NCBI GenBank assembly: GCA_002500665.1
Contig: DLRY01000040.1
Span: 1-13,151, forward strand
Source of the DNA: Opitutia bacterium UBA7876
GTDB taxonomy: Bacteria; Verrucomicrobiota; Verrucomicrobiia; Opitutales; Seribacteraceae
Direction of reading: 5' to 3'
DNA: 13,151 bases
This document shows positions 7,001 to 13,151 of the stretch, in pieces; positions within the stretch are counted from its first letter, which is position 1; each line of letters begins with the position of its first letter. The position numbers and the translations under genes are program-made. The notes beneath the pieces are model-generated. The model had not been told where the DNA came from. It saw only the letters and a program-made list of their open reading frames with translations, and made no database searches.

Positions 7001-8445
7001 TTGCTGTACTCCGTATGCCCGTAGAATATGACGTTCGTCCCCAGTTGATAGCAAGCCTCCCATATCTGGGCGGGCACCCCCGCATGGTCGTCCGCCCAAG
7101 CGTCCCCGATATCACCGGGGTGATAATAGGCGACGATGCGGCCGTTTACTACCCAGGCCAGGGCATCGGTCCCGCCATGGGGGGCGACGTACGGAAGGAA
7201 GGGGATGGGGAAGGGAATCCGGTGGATGGGGTGATCGAGGGGAACCCGGATGTAGGAGACGTTGGGCAGGACCCGGTTCATGAGCGATTTGAACTGGTTT
7301 CCCCAGTGGGCGCTTCCACCATTATCGGCAAATAGCATACCGTGCTTATTGGTCAGATACTCCCGGAGGACGTCGGTCTCGGTCTTGCCCAAACTGATGT
7401 TTTTCTGGCCGGTCATGTACACGATGGGCGGGCTTTTCCCGACGGGAAAGTTCTTCAACTGGATGATCTTGCGGGTCTCGGGCCGCTCCGCGATCTTGTG
7501 TTGGGTACGCAGGTTGTACTGCACCAACATATTGAGATCGGCGTCGATCCCCTGGTCCCAGTCTCCACCCGAGTACTCCAGGCGAATGAAACGAACTTTG
7601 CCCCGGTTGGTCCCTCCCGCAAAACCAGCTCCCGCGCCCTTCCCGTAGCCGACGGTGTAGGCGTGTTTGGTAATCTCCATCAACTGAAGCTTGATTTCCT
7701 CGATTGGTGGAACCTTAGCGATGACCTTGCTCAAGGGATTGAAGATGATCTTTTTCTTAATCACCTTCTGGACCTTGACCACCGGTTGGTTCGGCTTCTG
7801 CTCCCCTCCCCCCGCAGGCATCTCGTAAAGCTCCCGGCAACCGGAAAGCTGGAGAAGCAGGAAAACCACCAGCAGGAAGAAAACGAGGTACCCGAACGTG
7901 ACGGAGACCGACTGCCGTAGCTTTTGCCTTTTGCGACCGTAATACCAGGCATCCATATCGAAGGGATCCCAAACCCGGGAACCGGACCCGGGCAGGGCGA
8001 CCGAGGAATGCATCGCCTGCAAGGGTCCGACCCGGGAGGCACCCTCGGCTTTTTTCAACCTGACCAACTGGAAGATTCTCGATTGCCTTTCCACGAACCA
8101 AGTGAGCCAAGCCAAGCCGATTAGAAAAGCCAGAAATATACCGCCCGTGGCCGAGTAACTCCGGAGGGTTCCCCATGGCTCGCCCCCGCCCATCTCGTTC
8201 AAGGCGAAGACAAGAAAGAGCCAAATGGGAAAGAAACTGAGGGAGAAGACAAGCAGGCGTCTCACTCTTTGCATTTTGCGGGCTCGTTCCAGCCACCAGG
8301 CGGCGCCCGCCAACCCGAGACCGAAGCCGCTCCAATGGTGAGTGAGCGAAAGTTGCTGAAAAGCCAACCAGTCCGCCCAAAAGTAAAGCAACCCAATGGA
8401 AGCCAAGATGGTCAGGACGACCGGGCCTCTTGAGGAATTGGGCAT
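6970..8445 (-). CDS. Polytopic inner-membrane protein with C-terminal DUF4159 domain
   Basis: The product is 491 residues long, starting at ATG 8445 (MPNSSRG), 13 bp after the preceding stop. A longer open frame upstream would lie inside the previous gene and reads as Arg/Pro-rich nonsense, so it was rejected. Hydrophobic segments lie at about 7-29, 39-52, 62-82, 101-118 and 180-200. A Gly-rich linker (266-283) leads into a DUF4159-like domain at about 284-487. Its landmarks are RFIRLEYSGGDWDQG (285-299), IVYMTGQ (341-347), a DHPIH segment (404-408) and HPGDIGDAW (442-450). DUF4159 has no established biochemical role. I recall it occurring near MoxR/Bat-like or ExbB/ExbD genes in Planctomycetes and Verrucomicrobia. 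With five passes and a cytoplasmic N-terminus the domain would be periplasmic. Its position suggests it is a partner of the ExbB/ExbD channel. The 3' end overlaps the TPR gene. Confidence 0.87.
   Translation of the reverse strand: MPNSSRGPVVLTILASIGLLYFWADWLAFQQLSLTHHWSGFGLGLAGAAWWLERARKMQRVRRLLVFSLSFFPIWLFLVFALNEMGGGEPWGTLRSYSATGGIFLAFLIGLAWLTWFVERQSRIFQLVRLKKAEGASRVGPLQAMHSSVALPGSGSRVWDPFDMDAWYYGRKRQKLRQSVSVTFGYLVFFLLVVFLLLQLSGCRELYEMPAGGGEQKPNQPVVKVQKVIKKKIIFNPLSKVIAKVPPIEEIKLQLMEITKHAYTVGYGKGAGAGFAGGTNRGKVRFIRLEYSGGDWDQGIDADLNMLVQYNLRTQHKIAERPETRKIIQLKNFPVGKSPPIVYMTGQKNISLGKTETDVLREYLTNKHGMLFADNGGSAHWGNQFKSLMNRVLPNVSYIRVPLDHPIHRIPFPIPFLPYVAPHGGTDALAWVVNGRIVAYYHPGDIGDAWADDHAGVPAQIWEACYQLGTNVIFYGHTEYSKWLEARKKSD
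7009..7012 (-). promoter_or_regulatory. Shine-Dalgarno site that fixes the start of the secreted TPR gene
   Basis: On the minus strand GGAG lies 8 nt before the ATG at 7000, inside the 3' end of the DUF4159 gene. Together with the signal peptide that begins at this ATG, it decides the start against a 33-codon upstream extension. It is the only clear Shine-Dalgarno sequence I found among the starts in this window. Confidence 0.65.
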
Positions 8446-8458
8446 CAGGGTCCGTCGA

Positions 8459-8944
8459 TCAGAGATCGTCCAACCCGTCGAGCAGGTCGTCCCCGGAGGA
8501 CTCGAGGGGGTTGGCATTGGGATCGGCGACCTCCCCAACTCCAAGTAAATCGGCTGTTTTTTGCTCGGGAGTCTTGGCAGGGTCAGGAGCGGTGGCTTGC
8601 TCGGGCGGCGATTCCTGAGGAGAATCCTCCGGTTTTCCCTCCGTCGAATCGGCGGATGAACCCTTCGCTTCACCTGTGGCTTCCGCTCCTTCATCACCCT
8701 GGTTCAAGTAGTAGGGAACGACCGAGAGGGTGAAGACGAGGACCACCATGACTACAGTCGACACGAGAAGGCTTTGAAACAGGCTGCTCTCCGCAACAGC
8801 CCCCATCATTTCCTTGGGGCTCTTGCCCTTGAGGCTGGCGAGGAACTCCCTCAGTTCACCCACTACGGCCTGGCTGTTGCCGGCAAGTTGCTTGATGTCC
8901 CTCTTGGGGCTGGCGATTGGCTTGACGATTGGTTCTTCGCTCAT
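8459..8944 (-). CDS. Single-pass membrane protein with acidic Pro/Glu-rich tail
   Basis: This 161-residue protein matches no family I recognise. A cytoplasmic N-terminal region of about 55 residues, including a basic stretch (KRDIKQ) and LKGKSPKEMM, leads to one transmembrane helix at about 56-80. The rest (81-161) is a disordered-looking tail rich in Pro, Glu, Asp, Ser and Ala that ends in DDLLDGLDDL. This layout loosely recalls TonB or TolA, an N-terminal anchor followed by a Pro-rich periplasmic spacer, but there is no folded C-terminal TonB-like domain. It lies 26 bp after the second ExbD gene and 13 bp before the DUF4159 gene, so it belongs to the same operon. It might link the channel to the DUF4159 protein; that is inference only. 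The coding call is supported by position, clean boundaries and the membrane segment. Confidence 0.8.
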   Translation of the reverse strand: MSEEPIVKPIASPKRDIKQLAGNSQAVVGELREFLASLKGKSPKEMMGAVAESSLFQSLLVSTVVMVVLVFTLSVVPYYLNQGDEGAEATGEAKGSSADSTEGKPEDSPQESPPEQATAPDPAKTPEQKTADLLGVGEVADPNANPLESSGDDLLDGLDDL

Positions 8945-8970
8945 GATCTTGGTCTTGTTTCTAGTGAAAG

Positions 8971-9375
8971 TTATTTCCTCTCTTGCTCGAGCACGTGATG
9001 AATTTCACCACCCGATTTGCTGACTGCCTCGATAACGGGCTCGAACTGGAGAACGGTGGCATCCTTGTGAACCTTCAGCAAAACGGTACGCTTGGTGGGC
9101 TCGGCATCCCCAAGCAGGTCGGAGAGGGCTCCTTCCAGTTGAGCCTGGGCAATGGGCCTGCCGTTTAGGTATGTCTTGTTCTTGACGTCGATAACGACAC
9201 TGGCCTTGTAGTTGCTGGCTTGTTCGAGTTCCTCGTCGGCCGCGGGCTCCCAACGCAGGTGACTGTCGTCCTGAGCCTTGGCCAGGATAACGAAGAAGAT
9301 AAGGAGGAGGAATGCGATGTCGCCCATAGCCATGGAAGGGACGGAGGCCTCGAAACTGCGTTTGGGAATCTTCAT
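8971..9375 (-). CDS. ExbD/TolR-family biopolymer transport protein (second copy)
   Basis: This 134-residue protein is the normal length for ExbD/TolR. A short basic cytoplasmic N-terminus (MKIPKR) precedes one transmembrane helix at about 16-33 (MGDIAFLLLIFFVILAKA). The helix holds Asp19, which matches the protonatable Asp that ExbD, TolR and MotB families need for proton-driven work. The periplasmic domain (about 55-134) follows the family pattern, with a VVIDVKNKTYLNG strand and a VLLKVHKDATVLQFEPVIEAVSKSGG helix-turn region (in two adjoining parts). It starts 2 bp after the stop of the first ExbD gene. The two copies are clearly diverged, so a heteromeric stator on the ExbB-like channel is possible. 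TolR and ExbD cannot be told apart here. Confidence 0.93.
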   Translation of the reverse strand: MKIPKRSFEASVPSMAMGDIAFLLLIFFVILAKAQDDSHLRWEPAADEELEQASNYKASVVIDVKNKTYLNGRPIAQAQLEGALSDLLGDAEPTKRTVLLKVHKDATVLQFEPVIEAVSKSGGEIHHVLEQERK

Positions 9376-9377
9376 GA

Positions 9378-9800
9378 TCAGTTCACGACCTGAACCTGTT
9401 CCTCCTCCAGTTGCAGGGTCACGATTCCCCCCGCCTTCTCGATCAAGCCGGTGAATTCAATCCAGCGTTCGTAGGAGACGTCCTTGCGGGACTTGAGCAT
9501 GACGACCTTGTCTTCGGTGTTGCGTTTGCCGGCCAGCAGACCGTTCAAGCGGGAAGCGAACGACTTGTCGGTCAGAGGGTCGCCATTGAGTATGACCACC
9601 GTGCGGGTAAGCTCGACCTCGGGGTTCTTGTTCTTTTCCTGCTTGTCAGGCTCCTCCTCGGTCTTGGGGATTTCCTGGGGACGTCCCTGCTCGGGCTGAA
9701 CGGAGGCGCAGACCAGAAAGAAGACAATGAGGATGAAGGCAATGTCGCTCGATGCCCCGGCAGGGGGCTCGGCCAGCAACTTATTGCGAGGGAGCTTCAT
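9378..9800 (-). CDS. ExbD/TolR-family biopolymer transport protein (first copy)
   Basis: This is a 140-residue ExbD/TolR homologue. The N-terminus MKLPRNK is cytoplasmic and basic. The transmembrane helix at about 18-35 (SDIAFILIVFFLVCASV) carries the family Asp at position 19. A highly charged linker at about 36-63, rich in Glu, Lys and Pro, separates it from a periplasmic domain with TVVILNGDPL near 67-76 and a terminal VSYERWIEFTGLIEKAGG segment typical of the family. Its ATG overlaps the stop of the ExbB/TolQ gene by 4 bp (ATGA), a standard sign of translational coupling and fixed subunit ratio. It differs from the second copy mainly in this longer charged linker. Confidence 0.93.
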   Translation of the reverse strand: MKLPRNKLLAEPPAGASSDIAFILIVFFLVCASVQPEQGRPQEIPKTEEEPDKQEKNKNPEVELTRTVVILNGDPLTDKSFASRLNGLLAGKRNTEDKVVMLKSRKDVSYERWIEFTGLIEKAGGIVTLQLEEEQVQVVN

Positions 9801-10663
9801 TCGTCCGTCTTCTTGGGCGAAGACCGTCGCCTCCCCGGTTTCTTCTGCGCGGCGGCATCCTTCTCCGAACGGTCGAGCGTCAGTCGGACGGTCACGACCT
9901 CGATCAACTCGGCGGCAGTGGACTCGACCTGCAGGACGAAGCTGTTGATCACGCTGCTGAAGTAATTGAAGAACAGGTAGGCGGGGATTCCCACAATCAG
10001 GCCGAAGGCGGTGGTGTAAAGAGCGACCGAAATGCCGGCGGCGGCCGCCTCCACGATATTAACCTCACCCATCTTGGCCACAATGTCCTCGAAGGACCTG
10101 ATCATCCCGGCCACCGTCCCGAGAAAGCCAAGCATGGGGGCCACGCTTGAAATGGTGGCGAGAATCGGAAGATGCCGCTCAAGGGCGGACACGATATGCA
10201 CGCCGTAGCTCTCCATTCCCTTGACCACCTGCTCCTCTATCTGGGCCTGGTCGTGACCCAGTTTCTTGAGGACGAGGTATTTGCGCAGGCCGTTTGCAAG
10301 GACGGCCGCAACGGGTCCGCGCGAGTCTTCGCAGAGCTCCAGGGCTTGCTCGGGTTTGTCATCGGAAAGAAGATCTATGACCTGCCGGCGGAGGGTCTCG
10401 TCGTCCGCGTCGAGCATCTTGAGGCTCCGGAAACGCTCGATGACCACGGCCAATCCGACGACGGCGAGAATAAGGATGGGCCACATGAAGGCGCCTCCTT
10501 CCAGCAACATGCCCAGGGCGCCCTCCTGCATGACCCCATCAAGCCAAGTCGGCTCCGGAGCCACCTCGGGTGCATCGGCGGGAGGGCCGCTTGCATTGGC
10601 ATCGGTCAGGTTGGAATCGAGGCTGGCGTTGGAATCGGTTGAGTTTTGGTCTTCGGCGCTCAT
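9797..10663 (-). CDS. MotA/TolQ/ExbB-family proton channel subunit
   Basis: The product is 288 residues long from ATG 10663 (MSAEDQ). Upstream in-frame starts would lie inside the previous gene and were rejected. Three transmembrane segments are visible: about 57-75, about 163-187 with the signature APMLGFLGTVAGMI, and about 208-235 with GISVALYTTAFGLIVGIPAY. Segments two and three are the family's conserved core that builds the pentameric inner-membrane channel. A cytoplasmic loop lies between the first and second segments, and a basic tail (KKPGRRRSSPKK) ends the protein. Residues 1-40 form an unusual Asp/Asn/Ser/Ala-rich extension. The gene follows the large TPR gene by 28 bp and overlaps the first ExbD gene by 4 bp. 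It should turn the proton gradient into motion of periplasmic partners. TonB-type or Tol-type use cannot be decided. Confidence 0.95.
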   Translation of the reverse strand: MSAEDQNSTDSNASLDSNLTDANASGPPADAPEVAPEPTWLDGVMQEGALGMLLEGGAFMWPILILAVVGLAVVIERFRSLKMLDADDETLRRQVIDLLSDDKPEQALELCEDSRGPVAAVLANGLRKYLVLKKLGHDQAQIEEQVVKGMESYGVHIVSALERHLPILATISSVAPMLGFLGTVAGMIRSFEDIVAKMGEVNIVEAAAAGISVALYTTAFGLIVGIPAYLFFNYFSSVINSFVLQVESTAAELIEVVTVRLTLDRSEKDAAAQKKPGRRRSSPKKTDE

Positions 10664-10691
10664 GGCTGCAGGCAAGGTAAGTCGGGAAGGG

Positions 10692-13151
10692 TTACTCGTC
10701 TTCCAAGTTCGCTTCCTTCTCGAACTGGGTGAGCATCTCGGGCAATGCAAGGCGACCGCGGGAATACTTGGCCGCATCGCTCTCAGGGAAGTCCCAGCGG
10801 CATCGGTTGTACCTCTGGAAGGCCAAGGGAATCTTTTTCCCCATGCGGTAGCTTTCCCCTCCCCAGAAGAGAGCCTCCGAACAAAGCTCGGCATCGGGAA
10901 AACGCTTCACGAAATCATCGAAGGCCAGGGCCGCATCCATATATTTCTCGCTCTTGTAATGGCATTGTCCCACGCGGAAGGCCATCTTGGGGGACCATTT
11001 GTGGGAATCGAAGCGCTCGACGAACTTGATCCCCACTTGGGCCGCGATGTCGAAAACCTCACGCTTGTAGAAGTATTCCGAGATCCGGATCATTGCGTTG
11101 GCGATCAAGGGGCTCTTGGGATAAGTGGAGGCGAGGGTTACGTAGGCCTCGAGGGCGTCGTCGAAGCGCTTCGCCTCCTCATAGGCCTGAGCCAGCTTGT
11201 ACTGGGCATCGGCGGCCAGCGAGTGCTCGGGGAAATTCCTCACGATGGTCTCGTAGGCTTCGATGGCCTTGTCCCACTCCTTGAGCTCCTGGGAGAACTG
11301 CCCAAGCAGGTAGTTCACCCGCGGGGCGTACTTGGGGTCGGGGTAATCCTCAACCAGTTGCCTGAGGTGCAACCGCCCGTTCTCCAGGTCCTCCGCGGCC
11401 TCCTTGTCCCGTCCCAGCTTCAAGTGGCTCTTGAAGAGCTCGAAGTAACTCTCCGCGATGTGAAACTGGGTGCGTACCGCAAGCTCCTCATCGGCGAAGA
11501 TCTTGCTGAACGAACTGACCAGGCCATCGGCACCGATGGAAACGGTGGCTTCGGCTGCGTAATCGACAAAGCCTTCTTCGGAGTTGGCCGCAGGATCATG
11601 ATAGGTAGCCGAGAGCAGGTCTCCGAAAAAGGACTCGATGGAAAGGTTTCCGTCCAAGTTGCCCTGGATCGGCTTCTCGGCCGGTTGGAGACGGAAGGAC
11701 CCGGTGAATACGCCGCTGTGGGTAAAGGTTTCCTCCAGGGAAACGGTTTCCTTTTCCCCGAACTTGGTCTCGATCTTCAGATCCACCTTGTCCCGCTTGG
11801 AAGAAAGATCGCGATCGGGATCGACCACCCGCAGGAAAACCCGCTCGCCCATGTAGAGCATCGCAACGGGCTCGTCGTAATCGGGCCCGGTGATGGACAA
11901 TTCCCCATCCGCGATCATCTTGCCCTTGGAGCTGAGCAGGGTACCGTTACCCTCGGGACGATCCTTGTCTTCGTAACCGGCGACAACCAGATCGGAACCG
12001 GACAGGTTCACCACCCGTACGGTGAGGTCGGACGCGTCCTCTTCCTCTTCACCCTCGGGAGCCTGCAGGCCACCCTGCAGACCGCCCGGGGTATCTACCC
12101 CGGCGGCGACTACGGTCGGGCTATCGGCTCCGCCGAGGCGCAAAATCGCCTGCCCCACGAAGCGGCCCTCGTAAAGCGGCCAATTGGCAAGGCCCACGGG
12201 AGCCGTGCGGGCTTCCCCATAGGCCGACGAAAGCTCGCATTCGAGAATCGCCTCCCGGGTGGAGCTGCCTTCCCCCACTAGGATCTTCACAGTGGTGGTG
12301 GATAGGCTGTCCTTGGCCGCATCGGGATCGACCACCTCGACCGTCAGCGGCATCTCGTAGGCAAAGCCGGACACTTCGGGGATCTCTTCCGGACGGGGAA
12401 GATAGGTCGGCTTGGAGCCACCCGAATCGGTCCGCAGGAAGCGCGTCTCCACGATCCTCACGAAGCCTTCGGTCGGCTGGCGGACGAAGACCATGGCCTC
12501 GCGCGGGAAGGAATGCCCGGGAAAGGTATTTTGCGGATCGACGTACCTGAGGAAAACACGGTCCCCGCTGACGACCTGAAGCTTGCCCTCCTCCTCCTCG
12601 GAGCTGGTGTCCACCTCGGTCCGGAAGACCCCGCTGTTCTCAGAGGTCTCGATGGCCTCCAAAACAGTTATGTTCTCGCCGTTGCGGGAAACCTCCACCT
12701 TGAGCTTGTCTACCTCGGGCGTCAGGTCCATGTCGTAGTCCGTCACTTCGACGACGATTCTCTCGCCGGGGTCGATCCTCATCAGTTCCTTCTCCATTTC
12801 CTGAACCTGTCCACTCGAGGTGCGGACGAACTCATAGCTGATGGGACGGATCTTTGCGTTGAAGTAAGTAGCGGTCAGGGTCTTGGTAAGGAGGCGGTTT
12901 CTCGCCCCACCCCGCCCGAACTCGTCGACGTAACCAGCCACCACCTCGTCCCCCGCGGTAATCTCGAGAACGTCGTTTTCCGACATTGCGAGAATGTCCG
13001 CCTCGGTCGGAACGAGCAATTTTTCACCCGCCTTGACTTCGACCTGATTGACCGCAAGCGACTGCCCGACGTATTCCTCGAAGACGAACTCGACGTGACG
13101 AATATGGGCCTTGGGAATAGAGAAGGTCCAGTTGGACCCCTTCTTGGATGC
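10692..13151 (-). CDS. Large beta-module/TPR protein (5' end cut by window edge)
   Basis: The frame is open from the right edge to the stop at 10692, giving 819 visible residues; the N-terminus lies outside. An in-frame TTG at 13019 is not the start, because coding-like sequence runs on for 44 codons above it. Visible residues 65-212 and 385-532 are two copies of a beta-rich module. Each has a VVAGY strand, a GER...V.D.D.DL...DK core, an E(T)...SGVF turn and a later GD strand. A weaker related segment lies at about 265-394 and includes a Gly- and Glu-rich linker near 365. Residues 552-819 are TPR-like helices (for example WDKAIEAYETIVRNFPEH and YMDAALAFDDFVKRFPDAE). The protein is probably exported, although its signal is not in the window. 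It heads the ExbB/ExbD operon in view and could be a surface-spanning or periplasmic scaffold. Its function is not known. Confidence 0.88.
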   Translation of the reverse strand, partial: ASKKGSNWTFSIPKAHIRHVEFVFEEYVGQSLAVNQVEVKAGEKLLVPTEADILAMSENDVLEITAGDEVVAGYVDEFGRGGARNRLLTKTLTATYFNAKIRPISYEFVRTSSGQVQEMEKELMRIDPGERIVVEVTDYDMDLTPEVDKLKVEVSRNGENITVLEAIETSENSGVFRTEVDTSSEEEEGKLQVVSGDRVFLRYVDPQNTFPGHSFPREAMVFVRQPTEGFVRIVETRFLRTDSGGSKPTYLPRPEEIPEVSGFAYEMPLTVEVVDPDAAKDSLSTTTVKILVGEGSSTREAILECELSSAYGEARTAPVGLANWPLYEGRFVGQAILRLGGADSPTVVAAGVDTPGGLQGGLQAPEGEEEEDASDLTVRVVNLSGSDLVVAGYEDKDRPEGNGTLLSSKGKMIADGELSITGPDYDEPVAMLYMGERVFLRVVDPDRDLSSKRDKVDLKIETKFGEKETVSLEETFTHSGVFTGSFRLQPAEKPIQGNLDGNLSIESFFGDLLSATYHDPAANSEEGFVDYAAEATVSIGADGLVSSFSKIFADEELAVRTQFHIAESYFELFKSHLKLGRDKEAAEDLENGRLHLRQLVEDYPDPKYAPRVNYLLGQFSQELKEWDKAIEAYETIVRNFPEHSLAADAQYKLAQAYEEAKRFDDALEAYVTLASTYPKSPLIANAMIRISEYFYKREVFDIAAQVGIKFVERFDSHKWSPKMAFRVGQCHYKSEKYMDAALAFDDFVKRFPDAELCSEALFWGGESYRMGKKIPLAFQRYNRCRWDFPESDAAKYSRGRLALPEMLTQFEKEANLEDE
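11556..12959 (-). repeat. Two diverged copies of a ~150-residue beta module within the large TPR protein
   Basis: The first copy covers plus-strand 12516-12959 and the second 11556-11999. The copies line up through the shared pieces VVAGY, GER(I/V), V-D-x-D-x-DL, DK and SGVF in the same order and with nearly the same spacing. The starts are 320 residues apart. The D-x-D-x-D pieces could bind calcium, but this is only suggested by pattern. The similarity is at protein level; the DNA has diverged. Confidence 0.6.

Noticed and set aside
7001..7099. 33-codon N-terminal extension of the secreted TPR protein
   Set aside because: It would bury the signal peptide. The ATG at 7000 has both a Shine-Dalgarno site and a proper signal sequence.
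7837..7848. Lipobox-like LSGC in the DUF4159 protein
   Set aside because: It lies at the end of the fifth membrane helix, about 200 residues from the N-terminus, so it is not a lipoprotein signal.
8446..8697. 84-codon extension of the DUF4159 protein
   Set aside because: It runs through the coding region of the preceding gene in another frame and reads as Arg/Pro-rich nonsense.
10664..10894. 77-codon extension of the ExbB-like protein
   Set aside because: It overlaps the end of the large TPR gene and adds Arg/Ser-rich sequence with no family match.
10266..12281. 671-codon open frame on the plus strand
   Set aside because: It is antisense to the ExbB-like gene and the large TPR gene, whose products have clear domains. 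The translation is low in recognisable motifs, and long antisense frames are common in GC-rich codon-biased DNA.
13017..13019. TTG as start of the large TPR protein
   Set aside because: The frame stays open and protein-like to the window edge, so the real start is outside.

Overview
The window is a densely packed stretch of bacterial chromosome in which every gene I can support lies on the minus strand, so transcription runs from the right edge to the left. Three family-level signals point to Verrucomicrobiota, perhaps the Opitutae side. They are a giant prepilin-like protein with the sequence signatures of Verru_Chthon cassette protein A, a polytopic DUF4159 protein encoded beside ExbB/ExbD genes, and a general scarcity of Shine-Dalgarno sequences. 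The assignment rests on remembered family features, not on a search.

Right part (13151 to 5351, in transcription order): (1) a large protein, cut by the right window edge, with repeated beta-rich modules followed by a TPR domain; (2) an ExbB/TolQ/MotA-family proton-channel subunit; (3) and (4) two different ExbD/TolR-family subunits; (5) a small single-pass membrane protein with a Pro/Glu/Asp-rich periplasmic tail; (6) a five-pass membrane protein ending in a DUF4159 domain; (7) a secreted TPR protein. Gaps run from 28 bp down to overlaps of 4 and 31 bp, so this is almost certainly one operon. It looks like a Tol/Ton-type envelope machine. Two ExbD-like stators on an ExbB-like channel would use the proton gradient to act on periplasmic partners, and the two TPR proteins would occupy a place comparable to CpoB in the Tol-Pal system. 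No TonB, TolA, TolB, Pal or outer-membrane receptor is visible.

Left part (5350 to 1): after a 154-bp non-coding gap come a 1484-residue type IV prepilin-like protein and, 9 bp further on, an exported or lipid-anchored protein of unknown function that is cut by the left edge. The gap is the only place inside the window where a new promoter is likely. It carries a 7-bp inverted repeat around an AT-rich core with a TAGAAT hexamer, both of low significance.

No RNA genes, mobile elements, CRISPR arrays or convincing terminators were seen. The most interesting feature is the combination of an energised ExbB/ExbD/ExbD-DUF4159-TPR module with a lineage-specific giant pseudopilin, none of whose substrates or partners can be named from the sequence.
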